In this document: piece by piece, positions 27,194 through 37,267 of the stretch
How the letters are laid out: the number at the start of each line of letters is the position of its first letter
Position numbering within the stretch: position 1 is the first letter of the stretch
Assembly: GCF_022549495.1 (NCBI RefSeq)
Contig: NZ_JAKZGD010000004.1
Span: 124,001-188,000, forward strand
Origin: Acinetobacter sp. ANC 4805
Lineage (GTDB): Bacteria > Pseudomonadota > Gammaproteobacteria > Pseudomonadales > Moraxellaceae
DNA: 64,000 bases
Reading direction: 5' to 3'
Made by a program: the position numbers and the translations under genes
The notes under the pieces: model-generated
Databases searched by the model: none
What the model was told of the DNA's origin: nothing
The model's input: the letters and a program-made list of their open reading frames with translations, nothing else

Positions 27194-27221
27194 TCATCTT
27201 CGATTCTAGGTTGAACATTTT

Positions 27222-28529
27222 ATGAGTCTATCTCCAAAGCAAGAACAGTTATTTAAACAAGCAAATAAACATATTCCAGGTGGTGTCAATTCGCCTGTAC
27301 GTGCATTTAATAGTGTTGGTGGTACGCCAGTCTTTATTGAAAAGGCAAAAGGCGCATATTTATGGGATGTCGATGGCAAACGTTATGTGGACTACGTGGG
27401 CTCATGGGGACCGATGATTCTAGGTCACGCACATCCTGATATTATTCAGGCAGTACAAACTGCGGCGGAAGATGGTTTAAGTTTTGGTGCGCCAACCGTA
27501 CATGAAACCACTTTAGCGGATACGATTTGTGAGATCATGCCTTCAATTGAAATGGTGCGTATGACCAGTTCAGGTACAGAAGCGACGATGACGGCGATTC
27601 GTTTGGCGCGTGGTTATACAGGGCGTGACAAGATTGTAAAATTTGAAGGTTGTTATCACGGTCATTCAGATTCGTTATTGGTGAAAGCAGGTTCAGGTCT
27701 ACTCACATTAGGTGAAGGTGAACCAACTTCAAAAGGCGTACCTGCTGATTTTGCAAAGCATACTTTAACGCTGCCATATAACAATATTGAAGCTCTAAAA
27801 GAATGTTTTAGCAAGTTTGGGCATGAGATTGCAGGTGTGATTATCGAGCCAGTTGCAGGCAACATGAACTTGGTTACGCCAATTAATGGTTTCTTGCAAG
27901 CGATTCGTGATGTATGTGATGAGTACAAATCAGTATTTATTATTGATGAAGTGATGACAGGTTTCCGTGTTGCTTTAGGTGGTGCACAATCGGCTTATAA
28001 TGTTAAACCTGATTTAACCACTTTGGGTAAAATTATTGGTGCGGGTTTGCCAGTTGGTGCTTTCGGTGGTAAACGTGAAATTATGCAATGCATCGCGCCT
28101 TTAGGCGGTGTATACCAAGCAGGTACATTGTCAGGGAACCCATTGGCAATGCGTGCGGGAATCGCAATGTTCAAACATCTGCGTGAACCAGAGTTTTATG
28201 ACAAGCTTGCGGCACAGTTAGCGAAATTGCTTGCAGGATTACAAGCTGCTGCAGATGAAGCAGGTATTCCATTTAAAACGCAACAAGTCGGTGGAATGTT
28301 TGGTTTGTATTTCACAGATCAAGATGACATCACTAGTTTTGATTCGATGTTAGCGTGTGATGTTGATGCATTTAAGAAATTTTTCCATGGCATGTTAGCG
28401 CGTGGAGTATATCTTGCACCATCTGCATTTGAAGCTGGCTTTATTTCGTCTATGCATTCAGATCAAGATATTGCAGAGACCATTCAGGCAGCAAAAGAAA
28501 CGTTTGCAGAGATGAAAGCATCTGTTTAA
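27222..28529 (+). CDS. hemL: Glutamate-1-semialdehyde 2,1-aminomutase
   Basis: The enzyme converts glutamate-1-semialdehyde to 5-aminolevulinate for haem synthesis, using PLP/PMP. The 435-residue fold-type I enzyme begins with the signature [19 protein letters not shown]. The PLP lysine is Lys270 in [18 protein letters not shown], and the cofactor Asp is in [13 protein letters not shown]. Family motifs [16 protein letters not shown] and [10 protein letters not shown] are intact. It follows thiE in the same direction, but an 81-bp gap with a hairpin leaves co-transcription open. Confidence 0.96.
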   Translation: MSLSPKQEQLFKQANKHIPGGVNSPVRAFNSVGGTPVFIEKAKGAYLWDVDGKRYVDYVGSWGPMILGHAHPDIIQAVQTAAEDGLSFGAPTVHETTLADTICEIMPSIEMVRMTSSGTEATMTAIRLARGYTGRDKIVKFEGCYHGHSDSLLVKAGSGLLTLGEGEPTSKGVPADFAKHTLTLPYNNIEALKECFSKFGHEIAGVIIEPVAGNMNLVTPINGFLQAIRDVCDEYKSVFIIDEVMTGFRVALGGAQSAYNVKPDLTTLGKIIGAGLPVGAFGGKREIMQCIAPLGGVYQAGTLSGNPLAMRAGIAMFKHLREPEFYDKLAAQLAKLLAGLQAAADEAGIPFKTQQVGGMFGLYFTDQDDITSFDSMLACDVDAFKKFFHGMLARGVYLAPSAFEAGFISSMHSDQDIAETIQAAKETFAEMKASV

Positions 28530-28541
28530 ATTAAAATGATG

Positions 28542-28573
28542 AAAACACCACAGTAACTACGGTGGTGTTTTTC
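28542..28573 (+). terminator. Terminator of hemL
   Basis: AAAACACCAC / GTGGTGTTTT form a 10-bp stem with a T run, 13 bp after the stop. Confidence 0.88.
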
Positions 28574-28636
28574 TCAGTGAGAATAAAAAGTAGAATTAAA
28601 TTGATTTTTTGATTGTATTTCTAAGCTAAGCTTTTT

Positions 28637-29323
28637 ATGATTGCCCGCTTGTTTTCATCCAGTCGTTGGAAGGCTACCTTGAATGATTTTCTAAGTGAAC
28701 ATTTGATTCATCGTGATGAAGATTTTATGGTGATCCATAAACCTGCTGGGCTTCTGACAGTGCCGGGGAAAACACCTGATTTACAAGATTGTTTAATCAA
28801 TCGTTTATTACAACGAGAATCTAAGACTTTACTGATTCATCGTTTAGATCGTGACACTTCAGGTATCTTGGTGTTCGGTTTATCCAAATTTGGACAGAGC
28901 AATATTTCACGTCAATTTCAAGATCGTCAAACCTCAAAAATTTATCAAGCTTTGGTTGCTGGACATTTAGAAGGTCAAGGCACCGTTGATATTCCTGTGA
29001 TCTATGATCCAAGCCGCCCGCCATTACATATCGTTGATGCAACACATCACAAGCCTGCATTGACAGAATGGCAAGCAATTGAACATTTCGAAATTCAAGG
29101 GCAAGCGGTAACTCGAGTTAAATTGATTCCGATTACAGGGCGTTCACATCAGCTTCGTGTACATATGCAATATTTAGGTCATCCGATTTTGGGTGATACT
29201 TTATATGCCACACTAGAACAACAGCAGCTTTATGTGCGTTTGTGTTTACATGCAACGCAATTAAGCTTTGCCCATCCTAAAAGAGGCACTCAACTCAGTT
29301 TTGACTGCCCAGTGCCGTTTTAA
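28637..29323 (+). CDS. rluA: RluA-family pseudouridine synthase
   Basis: This enzyme of 228 residues makes pseudouridine in RNA; E. coli RluA acts on 23S rRNA U746 and tRNA U32. The catalytic Asp71 lies in LLIHRLDRDTSGILVF. Other family motifs are MVIHKPAGLLTVPG, KIYQALVAG and PITGRSHQLRVHM. The length and the absence of an S4 domain fit RluA rather than RluC/D. The specific target is inferred from family membership. Confidence 0.88.
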   Translation: MIARLFSSSRWKATLNDFLSEHLIHRDEDFMVIHKPAGLLTVPGKTPDLQDCLINRLLQRESKTLLIHRLDRDTSGILVFGLSKFGQSNISRQFQDRQTSKIYQALVAGHLEGQGTVDIPVIYDPSRPPLHIVDATHHKPALTEWQAIEHFEIQGQAVTRVKLIPITGRSHQLRVHMQYLGHPILGDTLYATLEQQQLYVRLCLHATQLSFAHPKRGTQLSFDCPVPF

Positions 29324-29493
29324 TCGTATTTTTTTGATCAAACTAGATGTAAAGCGCGCTATTTCAGTCAGCTTTATGTCAAAATATTGAGGTTATTAGG
29401 TGATTCATTTTCACCATAATACCAAATTTAAAACTACATAAAGTAGCTTAAACTTTCGTCAGTTAAAGGCATACAATATGTGGGCTAACATGA

Positions 29494-29512
29494 AAAAAGG
29501 TGGAATAAATTG
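29494..29512 (+). promoter_or_regulatory. Ribosome binding site deciding a TTG start for rapA
   Basis: AGGTGG at 29498-29503 sits 6 nt before TTG 29510. The only nearby ATG (29490) is out of frame, and the protein from TTG begins exactly as RapA does. Confidence 0.75.
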
Positions 29513-32338
29513 CAGCCGTTTGCTATTGGTCAACGTTGGTTATCGGATACAGAAACTGAACTCGGTCTAGGTGTTCTTATTGATGTAGATGAACGTTCTA
29601 TCAGTATTTTATTCCCGAAAAGTGATGAAACGCGTGTTTATGCACGTAACAACGCGCCTTTGTCTCGTATCATCTTTAATGTAAAAGATGAAGTGCAAGA
29701 TCAAGAGGGGATCAAATGGATTGTTGAGTCCATTGAAGATCGTCATGGTGTTTTACGTTACGATGTTGTTCGTGATTTAGAAAATGGTGAACAAGAACGT
29801 AAGTCGCTAAATGAAACCCGTATCGGTGCGCAAATCCAATTATCAAAACCTTTGGAACGTCTGTTAGCCAGCCAAATCGATTATAAAGAGTGGTATGACC
29901 TGCGTATTGAAGCGATGTTATTGCAAGCGCAAATGCATACCAGTCCTTTACGCGGTTTTCTTGGTGCGCGTGTGGGTTTGATTCCGCATCAACTTTATAT
30001 CGCACATGAAGTGGGTAAACGTTTTGCGCCACGCGTCTTGTTAGCCGATGAAGTCGGTCTTGGTAAAACCATCGAAGCAGGTTTGATCATCCATCAGCAA
30101 CTGAAAACAGGGCGTTCAGAGCGTATCCTGATTTTAGTGCCCGATTCACTGCAATATCAGTGGATGATTGAAATGCGTCGCCGTTTCAATTTGCAATTTT
30201 CTCTATTCGATTTAACCCGTACTGCTTCGATCAAAGAACATGATCCTGATCTCAACCCATTCCTTACTGAGCAATGTATTATTGCCAGTGTCGATTTGAT
30301 GGTTGACCATGATGATTTGCGTGAGCAAGCCGTCGAAGCAGGTTTTGATTTACTCGTAGTCGATGAAGCACATCATTTGATGTGGAGTGAAGAAGAAGGC
30401 GGCAATGATCGTTATGATCTTGTCGAAGAGTTGGCTGAACAAACCGCAGGTGTGTTACTTCTCACTGCAACGCCTGAACAATTAGGTGTTGAGAGTCATT
30501 TTGCCCGTTTACGATTACTCGATCCTCAACGTTTCAGTAGCTTGGATCGTTTCCTTGATGAAGAAGAAAAATATCAACACACAGCAAAAGTTGCAGAAGT
30601 GTTGATGTCAGATGAAGCATTGACGGAAGAACATCTTGCTGCATTAGATGGTTTATTGGGTCATCGTATTGATGATCAGCCTGAACAGCGTATGCGTGCG
30701 ATTCATGAATTATTAGATCGTCATGGTACAGGTCGTATTCTATTCCGTAACACGCGTGAAGCAATACAAGGCTTCCCAGGTCGTGATTGCCAGCCAGCAC
30801 CTTTGCCAGCACCAGAAGATTGGTCATTCGATGGCAAAATGCGTGAGCAAATGTGGCCAGAAGAAGGTCAACTTGATGGTGCATGGATGGAAAATGATCC
30901 GCGTGTGCCATGGTTAATGGAAGTGCTACGCAAAGATTTAAAACACAAAAAAGTGTTATTGATCGCACGTAGTGGGCCAGTGGTAGAGGCATTAGAAAAT
31001 GTATTGCGTTTACACGCAGGCATTCGCACTGCCATGTTCCATGAAGGTATGAGCTTATTAGAGCGTGACCAAGCTGCGGCATACTTTGCAGAAGACAGTT
31101 ATGGTGCTCAAATCCTCCTCTGTTCTGAGATTGGTTCGGAAGGACGTAACTTCCAGTTTGCCAGCGATCTCATCCTATTTGATTTGCCTGCAAACCCAGA
31201 TGTACTTGAACAACGTATTGGTCGTTTGGATCGTATTGGTCAAGAAAATCGTATTCAAATTCATGTGCCTTATTTAATTGGTACAGCACAAGAACGTATG
31301 TTCCGTTGGTACAACGAAGCATTGAATATTTTCAGCAATATTTCTCCAACAGCACAAACGCTGCAAGAAAACTTTATTGTTGAGCTCAAAGATTGTTTAT
31401 TGGCAGATCAAGGTCAGACTTTTGAAGATTTACTTGAAGAAGTGAATGTACAACGTCAGGCATTGGAAGCTGAGTTGCAAGCAGGTCGAGACCGTTTGCT
31501 TGAATATAACTCTTGCCGTCCAATTGTGGCACAAGGCATTGTGCAAGCACTTGAGGATTATGATGACAACACGACTTTACCGATGTTTGTGAAGCGTTTC
31601 ATGTCATCAACCAATATTGATTTTGATGAGCAAAGCAATGGTACAGTGATCATCAAGCCAACTGATCAAATGCAAGTTCAAGGGATTACCTTAGATGAAG
31701 AAGGGATGACAGCAACCTTCTATCGTGATCAGGCTCAGATCCGTGAAGATGCACAATATTTGACTTTGGAACACCCATTTATTGAAAGTGTGATGGAAAT
31801 GATCCGTACACAATCATTTGGTAGTACCAATGTAGCATTACTTAAATCGAATGCTTTGAAACAAGGTTCAGTTTTATTGGAAGTTTGGTTTAAGGTCGAT
31901 GTCGTTGCACCGAAGGCATTGAATTTACCATCTAGCTTACCGAAACAATTAATTCGTGTCTTATTGAGTGAAACAGGTCAGGATTTATCTGCCAAGATCG
32001 ATCCAAGTATTTTACGTCCGTACTTACACCACTTAGATGGTAATAGTTGTCGTCAAGTTGTGAAAGCACGCCGTGATGTGATTGAAACACGTTATGCACA
32101 AGCTTTAGATATTGCCAAAACATCTTTGCCAGAGTTGATGCAACAAGCAAAAGAACATTATGGCAGTAAATGGCAATATGAAATTGACCGTTTAGCGTAT
32201 CTCAAGCAATTTAACCCAAGTATTCGTCAAGATGAAATTGAGCGTTTACAGAAGTTCCAGAAAGAGGGTCTAGGCTTATTAGATGGTCTTTCTGTGACAC
32301 CAGAAGCGATTCAAGTCTTGGTTGTGGTTAAGCCTTAA
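29510..32338 (+). CDS. rapA: RNA polymerase-associated ATPase RapA
   Basis: This Swi2/Snf2 ATPase recycles RNA polymerase. It has 942 residues. The N-terminus (QPFAIGQRWLSDTETELGLG) matches RapA tightly. Tandem Tudor-like domains are followed by Walker A in LLADEVGLGKTIEAG (GLGKT 183-187), Walker B VVDEAHHLMW, LLTATPEQLG, and the helicase C lobe SEIGSEGRNFQFA ... QRIGRLDRIGQ. It starts at TTG, with no in-frame ATG near by, which may keep expression low. It is monocistronic between rluA and a terminator. Confidence 0.95.
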   Translation: MQPFAIGQRWLSDTETELGLGVLIDVDERSISILFPKSDETRVYARNNAPLSRIIFNVKDEVQDQEGIKWIVESIEDRHGVLRYDVVRDLENGEQERKSLNETRIGAQIQLSKPLERLLASQIDYKEWYDLRIEAMLLQAQMHTSPLRGFLGARVGLIPHQLYIAHEVGKRFAPRVLLADEVGLGKTIEAGLIIHQQLKTGRSERILILVPDSLQYQWMIEMRRRFNLQFSLFDLTRTASIKEHDPDLNPFLTEQCIIASVDLMVDHDDLREQAVEAGFDLLVVDEAHHLMWSEEEGGNDRYDLVEELAEQTAGVLLLTATPEQLGVESHFARLRLLDPQRFSSLDRFLDEEEKYQHTAKVAEVLMSDEALTEEHLAALDGLLGHRIDDQPEQRMRAIHELLDRHGTGRILFRNTREAIQGFPGRDCQPAPLPAPEDWSFDGKMREQMWPEEGQLDGAWMENDPRVPWLMEVLRKDLKHKKVLLIARSGPVVEALENVLRLHAGIRTAMFHEGMSLLERDQAAAYFAEDSYGAQILLCSEIGSEGRNFQFASDLILFDLPANPDVLEQRIGRLDRIGQENRIQIHVPYLIGTAQERMFRWYNEALNIFSNISPTAQTLQENFIVELKDCLLADQGQTFEDLLEEVNVQRQALEAELQAGRDRLLEYNSCRPIVAQGIVQALEDYDDNTTLPMFVKRFMSSTNIDFDEQSNGTVIIKPTDQMQVQGITLDEEGMTATFYRDQAQIREDAQYLTLEHPFIESVMEMIRTQSFGSTNVALLKSNALKQGSVLLEVWFKVDVVAPKALNLPSSLPKQLIRVLLSETGQDLSAKIDPSILRPYLHHLDGNSCRQVVKARRDVIETRYAQALDIAKTSLPELMQQAKEHYGSKWQYEIDRLAYLKQFNPSIRQDEIERLQKFQKEGLGLLDGLSVTPEAIQVLVVVKP

Positions 32339-32353
32339 TATTGACGTAGTAAT

Positions 32354-32382
32354 AAAAGAGGACAATTAAAGTCCTCTTTTTT
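32354..32382. terminator. Bidirectional terminator between rapA and dps
   Basis: AAAAGAGGAC / GTCCTCTTTT form a 10-bp stem with loop AATTAAA and T-rich flanks on both strands. Confidence 0.88.
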
Positions 32383-32394
32383 ATGCCGATTGAT

Positions 32395-32886
32395 TTAGTG
32401 ATCAATATTGGCTTCTAAGAACCATAAATATTGATCTAAGTCCTCTAATGCGGCATGGATAATATCTTCAGAAATTGGATCTTTAATTTGCTCGATTGTG
32501 TCTCGAAGATGATTTGCAACGACACCATAACGATCAGCCAACTCTTTTAAGTGATCTTGCACAGCATGGATTGCAACAGGATAAGGCTTAAGATGTGATG
32601 TCTCTGCAACGGTTTGGGTAGTTCCCAGTGCTGTGCCACCAATTTGTACCGCACGTTCTGCAACATTATCTAAATGGGTAATAATTGAGGTGCGGAATGT
32701 ATCTAACATTTCATGCACTGCAATAAAGTTGCTCCCACGCATGTTCCAATGTGCTTGTTTGGTCAGTAAAGAAAGATCAATAAGATTAGCAAGTATTTGA
32801 TTTAATATTTTAACGGTGGCTTCTTTGATGGCATCATCTAAATTATTACGTGTATATACTTTCAAAGCCGCTGCTGAAGAATTCAT
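32395..32886 (-). CDS. dps: DNA-binding ferritin-like protein Dps
   Basis: This mini-ferritin of 163 residues assembles into a 12-mer that oxidises Fe(II) with peroxide and shields DNA. The ferroxidase ligands are present in KQAHWNMRG (His) and [27 protein letters not shown] (His, Asp, Glu). I place the start at ATG 32886, which has GAGG five bases upstream; the open frame continues five codons to a TTG. No OxyR or Fur site is clear upstream. Confidence 0.93.
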   Translation of the reverse strand: MNSSAAALKVYTRNNLDDAIKEATVKILNQILANLIDLSLLTKQAHWNMRGSNFIAVHEMLDTFRTSIITHLDNVAERAVQIGGTALGTTQTVAETSHLKPYPVAIHAVQDHLKELADRYGVVANHLRDTIEQIKDPISEDIIHAALEDLDQYLWFLEANIDH

Positions 32887-33099
32887 AGTTACCTCATTCA
32901 ATTATAATGTGATGAAACATCGTGAATAAAATGATTCATTTAGTCTTTAGCATATGCTTTGAGTGGGCATGTGAATGTTTTAATTCGCAAGGATTTTGTA
33001 ATTTTGCTTATCATTATTTTTCTTTTGATCACATAGGTGTTTATAAGTATAAATAATGCATGAATTTGTTAACTTTAAGTTGAGCTGATTAAACACCAA

Positions 33100-34116
33100 T
33101 CAGATCAGCCCTGCATCTTTACATTCCAATTTGATATAAGCGTAAAAAATAGGCGCAACAATTAAGCCACTTAACCCAAAGATAGCTTCAAAAATCAACA
33201 TTGCAAGCAGGACTTCCCAAGCATTGGCATTAATTTTTGTACCAATGATTTTGGCATTTACGAAATATTCAAGTTTATGAATAATCACTAAATAAGCTAA
33301 AGCGATGGCTGCTACCGAGAGAGAAATGGTTAAACCAGACATGATAATTAACGTATTCGAAATCAGGTTGCCTATAATAGGCAGTAAACCAAAGATGAAA
33401 GTGAGAATTGTGAGTGTTTTAGCGAATGGTAAGTGGATATTAAATAAAGGAAGTACAATAAAAACAAAGATCATAAATAATACTGTATTGATCAAAGAGA
33501 TTTTCACTTGAGCAAATACAACATTTTTAAATGAAACCGAAAGCTTCTGAATACGATGTAAAATTGCAGCTTTAAAGACAGGTTGAGGGGCATGTTGTTT
33601 GAAGTTTTGAATTGAAACCAAAATCCCAACAATCAAACCAATCAGCATAGTTGCAAGATTATGTAGAATATCTGTACCAGTATTTTTTACAATTGAAATG
33701 TTATCTTTAATAAACGAAAGAATCTGATTTTTGATGTCAGCAACGCTATGCGGGAGATAACCTGGAACATATTGACTCATTTCAGCTTGAAATTTAATTA
33801 GAGTTTGGTCGATTTTAAAGTTAAAAGAGTTAAGACCTGTTCCTTTTAAATCATAGATGACAAAACTGATCAGACTAGTAATGAAAAAACCAATCAATAC
33901 TGTAGTTGCAATGCCTAAGATAATGCTAATAACGATACGGGCACGTTGACCATCGATGTGTTTTTCAACAATTGAACTTAAACTATTAATAATTTCGAAG
34001 ATGAGAAAACCTGCGAAAAAACTAGGCAAGAGATGCAAAGGAATGACCATCACTAAAAACAAAAACATCAGTAAAAAACTGGCGATGATGCTTTGACGGT
34101 CATTGAGAAGAGTCAT
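33100..34116 (-). CDS. AI-2E/PerM-type membrane transporter
   Basis: This is an inner membrane protein of 338 residues in the AI-2E transporter (PerM/TqsA) family. About eight hydrophobic segments are visible: two near the start, one at about 62-88, one at about 155-170, then a cluster from 205 to 330. The family C-terminal pattern is present (FGLLPIIGNLIS, IGTKINANAWEVLLAMLIFEAIFGLSGLIVAPIFYAYIK). Reported substrates include autoinducer-2 and ions; none can be assigned here. It lies alone between dps and the TetR-type gene. Confidence 0.82.
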   Translation of the reverse strand: MTLLNDRQSIIASFLLMFLFLVMVIPLHLLPSFFAGFLIFEIINSLSSIVEKHIDGQRARIVISIILGIATTVLIGFFITSLISFVIYDLKGTGLNSFNFKIDQTLIKFQAEMSQYVPGYLPHSVADIKNQILSFIKDNISIVKNTGTDILHNLATMLIGLIVGILVSIQNFKQHAPQPVFKAAILHRIQKLSVSFKNVVFAQVKISLINTVLFMIFVFIVLPLFNIHLPFAKTLTILTFIFGLLPIIGNLISNTLIIMSGLTISLSVAAIALAYLVIIHKLEYFVNAKIIGTKINANAWEVLLAMLIFEAIFGLSGLIVAPIFYAYIKLECKDAGLI

Positions 34117-34201
34117 GATCTGTATGCCTAAACTTGTTTGTAGTTATGATAAATGAAAAAGATAAAGTATTAATTGCTCTAGTTTATGCTGATGAAATTG
34201 C

Positions 34202-34900
34202 TTAATCAATTTCCATTTTATCGAAATGGCGAGCACCCTCTAAAATCATACGAATCATCACCATGGTTTGCTCTGCAACTCCAGTGCGTTGCTCCGAGGG
34301 TAAATCAATTACTTTTGCACCCATATTGAAAACCAATTGAGTAATTGCTTTTGCTGCAATATCGGCATGACTGATTTTACGATCATTCATTTGTTCCAAG
34401 CGAATTAAATCCTCTTGAAGTTCTTGTTGAAAGAAATTCAGCTGACGATCTACAGCCGATTTATAGGAGGTAGAACCTGTATAACCTTCACGAAGTAATA
34501 AGCTGAGATAACCTTCATCCGCATCTAATTGTTGAATGAAAACTTCAACCGAACTGCGGATAATGCTTTGCTGCATAGAGGCTTGTAAACGCGCTTCACG
34601 AATAATCTTACGCAATACCAAACCTGCACGGTCAATTAAGGCGATTGCAAGTTCATCTATATCTTTGAAATGGCGATAAAAACTATTTGGTGCAATACCT
34701 GCTTCACGCGCCACTTCACGTAAGCTTAAAGAGGCAATACTTTTTTGAGGACCGATTAAATTTAAGGTCGCTTGGAAGAGTTCTTCTCTTGTAATGGTTG
34801 CTTTTCTACCAACCGAGCGTACAGGAGATTTCATGGCGATGACATCTTGTTCATTTATTGTGTCATGACCGAGCGGTAAAAAAGAAGAAGACTGAACCAT
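34202..34900 (-). CDS. TetR-family repressor, FabR/DesT-like
   Basis: This regulator has 232 residues. The N-terminal helix-turn-helix is at about residues 50-85 (LSLREVAREAGIAPNSFYRHFKDIDELA), preceded by the SVGRKATITREELFQA stretch characteristic of FabR/DesT-type regulators of unsaturated fatty acid synthesis. It diverges from a reductase/desaturase pair, the same arrangement as desT-desCB in Pseudomonas, so it probably represses that operon in response to acyl-CoA. The start at ATG 34900 lacks a clear binding site; the internal ATG at 34834, just before KSPVRSVGRK, is a reasonable alternative. Confidence 0.85.
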   Translation of the reverse strand: MVQSSSFLPLGHDTINEQDVIAMKSPVRSVGRKATITREELFQATLNLIGPQKSIASLSLREVAREAGIAPNSFYRHFKDIDELAIALIDRAGLVLRKIIREARLQASMQQSIIRSSVEVFIQQLDADEGYLSLLLREGYTGSTSYKSAVDRQLNFFQQELQEDLIRLEQMNDRKISHADIAAKAITQLVFNMGAKVIDLPSEQRTGVAEQTMVMIRMILEGARHFDKMEID

Positions 34901-34970
34901 TATTTTCAAAATATAAGTAAGCTACTCAGGATTATAGCGATTGTCTGAGTACTTGGGAAATGTAAATTCT

Positions 34971-35009
34971 TATACGAATATATATACAAATATATATACA
35001 TATGTATAA
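34971..35009. promoter_or_regulatory. Candidate operator with tandem 11-bp repeats
   Basis: ATATATATACA occurs at 34978-34988 and again at 34990-35000, inside outer arms TTATAC (34970-34975) and GTATAA (35004-35009). It sits in the 138-bp divergent promoter between the TetR-type regulator and the reductase gene. Confidence 0.45.
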
Positions 35010-35038
35010 TAATTAAAAAATGATCAGAGTTCCCGCTC

Positions 35039-36106
35039 ATGCAAGCAGTCGAAAAGAGAATTTCTCTATTCAATTCAATAGCCCAAAGCGTAATCACGAA
35101 CCATGATGCCAATTTTTGGCTACAAAAAATTAATCCACTTTGGTCGGTTAACCAATCACTTGCCAAAGTCGTAAAAAAACAAACGGTGGCTAAAGATACG
35201 GTTAGCCTTATTTTGCAATGCAATCGTCATGTACAGCGCGGTGCAGCAGGACAACATCATCCTGTCACTGTTGAAATAGCAGGACGTCATTACGAACGTA
35301 CTTATAGCTTGATGCAATTAGACGCAGATCATCTTTGTTTAACCGTCAAAAAAGTTGATCAAGGTTTGGTAAGTTCATGGTTGGTTGAGCAATCTAGAGT
35401 TGGGGATATTGTCTATTTAGGGCAACCTTATGGCGATATGCAGCAGCATATTCAAACCTCCAACCTGTTATTACTTGCAGCAGGTAGTGGCATTACGCCA
35501 ATGTTGAGCTTGATCGAAAGTCTGAGTCAAACCAAACAGTTTTCAACGACATCTGTTCAGTTGATGTATTGGGTGAAAACTCAGGCCGATGCAGCCTATG
35601 CTGAATATTTAAAAGAAACGGCAGAGGACTTTCCTCATTTCAGTTATCAAATTTTTTATACCCAAGAACAAGATCAACGCTTAAACCAAAGCCATGTCGA
35701 TCAAATTTCAGCTTTAAACGCAACCACTGTATATGCTTGTGGACCATCAGGTTTTGCTGCGACCGCAGAAACATTATTTTCTGATGCTGCTTTGCTTCGA
35801 ACAGAAGCTTTTAGTCTAAGCCAGTTTGATGCGGATGCTTTGGAAACTAGTTTTATAAATGTGAGATTGACTCAATCCAATAAAACAGTCGTGATTCCTA
35901 AAGGTCAATCGATTCTAGCAAGTTTGGAACATCAAGGTATTAAGCCGAATCATGGTTGTCGTATGGGTATTTGTAATAAATGTGCTTGTACCAAAGCCCA
36001 AGGCTCAACTCAAAATTTATTGAATGGTTCAGCGAATCATGAACCTGCTCAGTTGCTAAAAATTTGCGTAAATTCCGCTCAATCTGATCTTGTGATTGAT
36101 CTATAA
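35039..36106 (+). CDS. Ferredoxin reductase-like electron donor (DesC-like)
   Basis: This is a flavin/iron-sulphur oxidoreductase of 355 residues. Its order is an FAD-binding barrel (ERTYSLMQ, about 102-109), an NAD(P)-binding domain (LLLAAGSGITPMLSLIES; VYACGPSGF) and a C-terminal plant-type 2Fe-2S domain with Cys ligands in HGCRMGICNKCACT plus a distal Cys in LLKICVNS. It passes electrons from NAD(P)H to the desaturase encoded 14 bp downstream, as DesC does for DesB. It is the first gene of a two-gene operon divergent from the repressor. Confidence 0.9.
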   Translation: MQAVEKRISLFNSIAQSVITNHDANFWLQKINPLWSVNQSLAKVVKKQTVAKDTVSLILQCNRHVQRGAAGQHHPVTVEIAGRHYERTYSLMQLDADHLCLTVKKVDQGLVSSWLVEQSRVGDIVYLGQPYGDMQQHIQTSNLLLLAAGSGITPMLSLIESLSQTKQFSTTSVQLMYWVKTQADAAYAEYLKETAEDFPHFSYQIFYTQEQDQRLNQSHVDQISALNATTVYACGPSGFAATAETLFSDAALLRTEAFSLSQFDADALETSFINVRLTQSNKTVVIPKGQSILASLEHQGIKPNHGCRMGICNKCACTKAQGSTQNLLNGSANHEPAQLLKICVNSAQSDLVIDL

Positions 36107-36120
36107 GTGAGAAATTGATT

Positions 36121-37215
36121 ATGAATATGCCTGTTAAAATTGAATATTTTAAGAATCCTAAAAACAGTGAATTGACTGCTGCTGAGTTAGATGCATTTGC
36201 TCGAGAACTCGATCAAATCAAACAAGAAGTTTTGGATGATTTAGGGGAGAAAGATGCGAAGTACATTCGTCGCGTTTATGCTTCAGTTCGTTATAGCAGT
36301 ATGCTTGGACGTGCCTGCTTATTTTTAGGTTGGTTTCCGCCTGCATGGTTATTAGGTACAGGTTTACTTGGTTTTTCCAAAATCATGGAAAATATGGAAC
36401 TGGGTCATAATGTGATGCATGGACAATATGACTGGATGAATGATCCAAAATTTAATGGTCAGACTTATGAGTGGGATACCGTTGGAACCTCAGATAACTG
36501 GCGCCAAACTCATAATTACAAGCATCATACCTACACCAATATTAAAGGGATGGATGATGATATTGGCTACGGTTTGCTACGATTATTTCCTGAACAACGT
36601 TGGAAGTCTGGTTTCTTATTTCAGCCTGTTTACAGTATTCCATTTTGTTTATTGTTTCAATGGGGCGTGGCGATTCAAAATCTCGAAATAGGGAAATTGA
36701 TTTATAAACGTAAATCAATTGCGCAATTCAAACGTGAATGGCAGCCTGCACAGAAAAAAATTGCTAAGCAGCTATTCAAAGATTATGTATTTTTTCCATT
36801 AATTGCAGGGCCAGCAGCGATTCCTGTGTTTACTGGAAACCTAGTTGCCAATGGCATTCGCAATATTTGGACATTTAGTATTATTTTTTGTGGGCACTTT
36901 ACTAAAGATGCAGAAGTATTCCCAAAAACGGTCTTGCAGAATGAAAGTCGTGGACACTGGTATATGCGCCAAATTCGCGGTTCATCTAATTTAACAGGCT
37001 CAGAAGCATTTCATATTTTGACAGGGCATTTGAGCCATCAAATTGAGCATCATTTATTCCCAGATATTCCTGCACGTCGCTATCGTCAAGTTGCACCTAA
37101 AGTAGAAGCTGTGTGTGAAAAATATGGTTTAAATTACAATAATGCCAGTTTTGTAAAACAATTTGGTGAAGTCGTGGGGCGTATTTTTAAATATGCGCTT
37201 CCTTTTAAAAAGTAA
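36121..37215 (+). CDS. Membrane fatty acid desaturase (DesB-like)
   Basis: This is an integral membrane di-iron desaturase of 364 residues that introduces a double bond into acyl chains, probably delta-9 on acyl-CoA. All three His boxes are intact: GHNVMHGQYDW, THNYKHHTYTN and GHLSHQIEHHLFP. Hydrophobic segments flank them. I use ATG 36121; a TTG two codons upstream is less likely. It forms an operon with the reductase, and a bidirectional terminator follows. Confidence 0.92.
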   Translation: MNMPVKIEYFKNPKNSELTAAELDAFARELDQIKQEVLDDLGEKDAKYIRRVYASVRYSSMLGRACLFLGWFPPAWLLGTGLLGFSKIMENMELGHNVMHGQYDWMNDPKFNGQTYEWDTVGTSDNWRQTHNYKHHTYTNIKGMDDDIGYGLLRLFPEQRWKSGFLFQPVYSIPFCLLFQWGVAIQNLEIGKLIYKRKSIAQFKREWQPAQKKIAKQLFKDYVFFPLIAGPAAIPVFTGNLVANGIRNIWTFSIIFCGHFTKDAEVFPKTVLQNESRGHWYMRQIRGSSNLTGSEAFHILTGHLSHQIEHHLFPDIPARRYRQVAPKVEAVCEKYGLNYNNASFVKQFGEVVGRIFKYALPFKK

Positions 37216-37231
37216 AAACGAACTCAACTAG

Positions 37232-37264
37232 AAAAGCCCCGAATACGATGTTCAGGGCTTTTTG
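37232..37264. terminator. Bidirectional terminator
   Basis: AAAGCCCCGAA / TTCAGGGCTTT form a stem with one C-A mismatch and T runs on both strands, between the convergent desaturase and DUF4442 genes. Confidence 0.82.
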
Positions 37265-37267
37265 CTT

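Noticed and set aside
30534..31082. 182-codon minus-strand frame inside rapA
   Set aside because: It lies antisense within the conserved RapA helicase region, has no family resemblance and is explained by codon bias of the sense gene.
34906..35223. 105-codon minus-strand frame across the regulator-reductase promoter
   Set aside because: It overlaps the divergent promoter and the 5' end of the reductase gene, and its sequence is low-complexity from the AT repeats.
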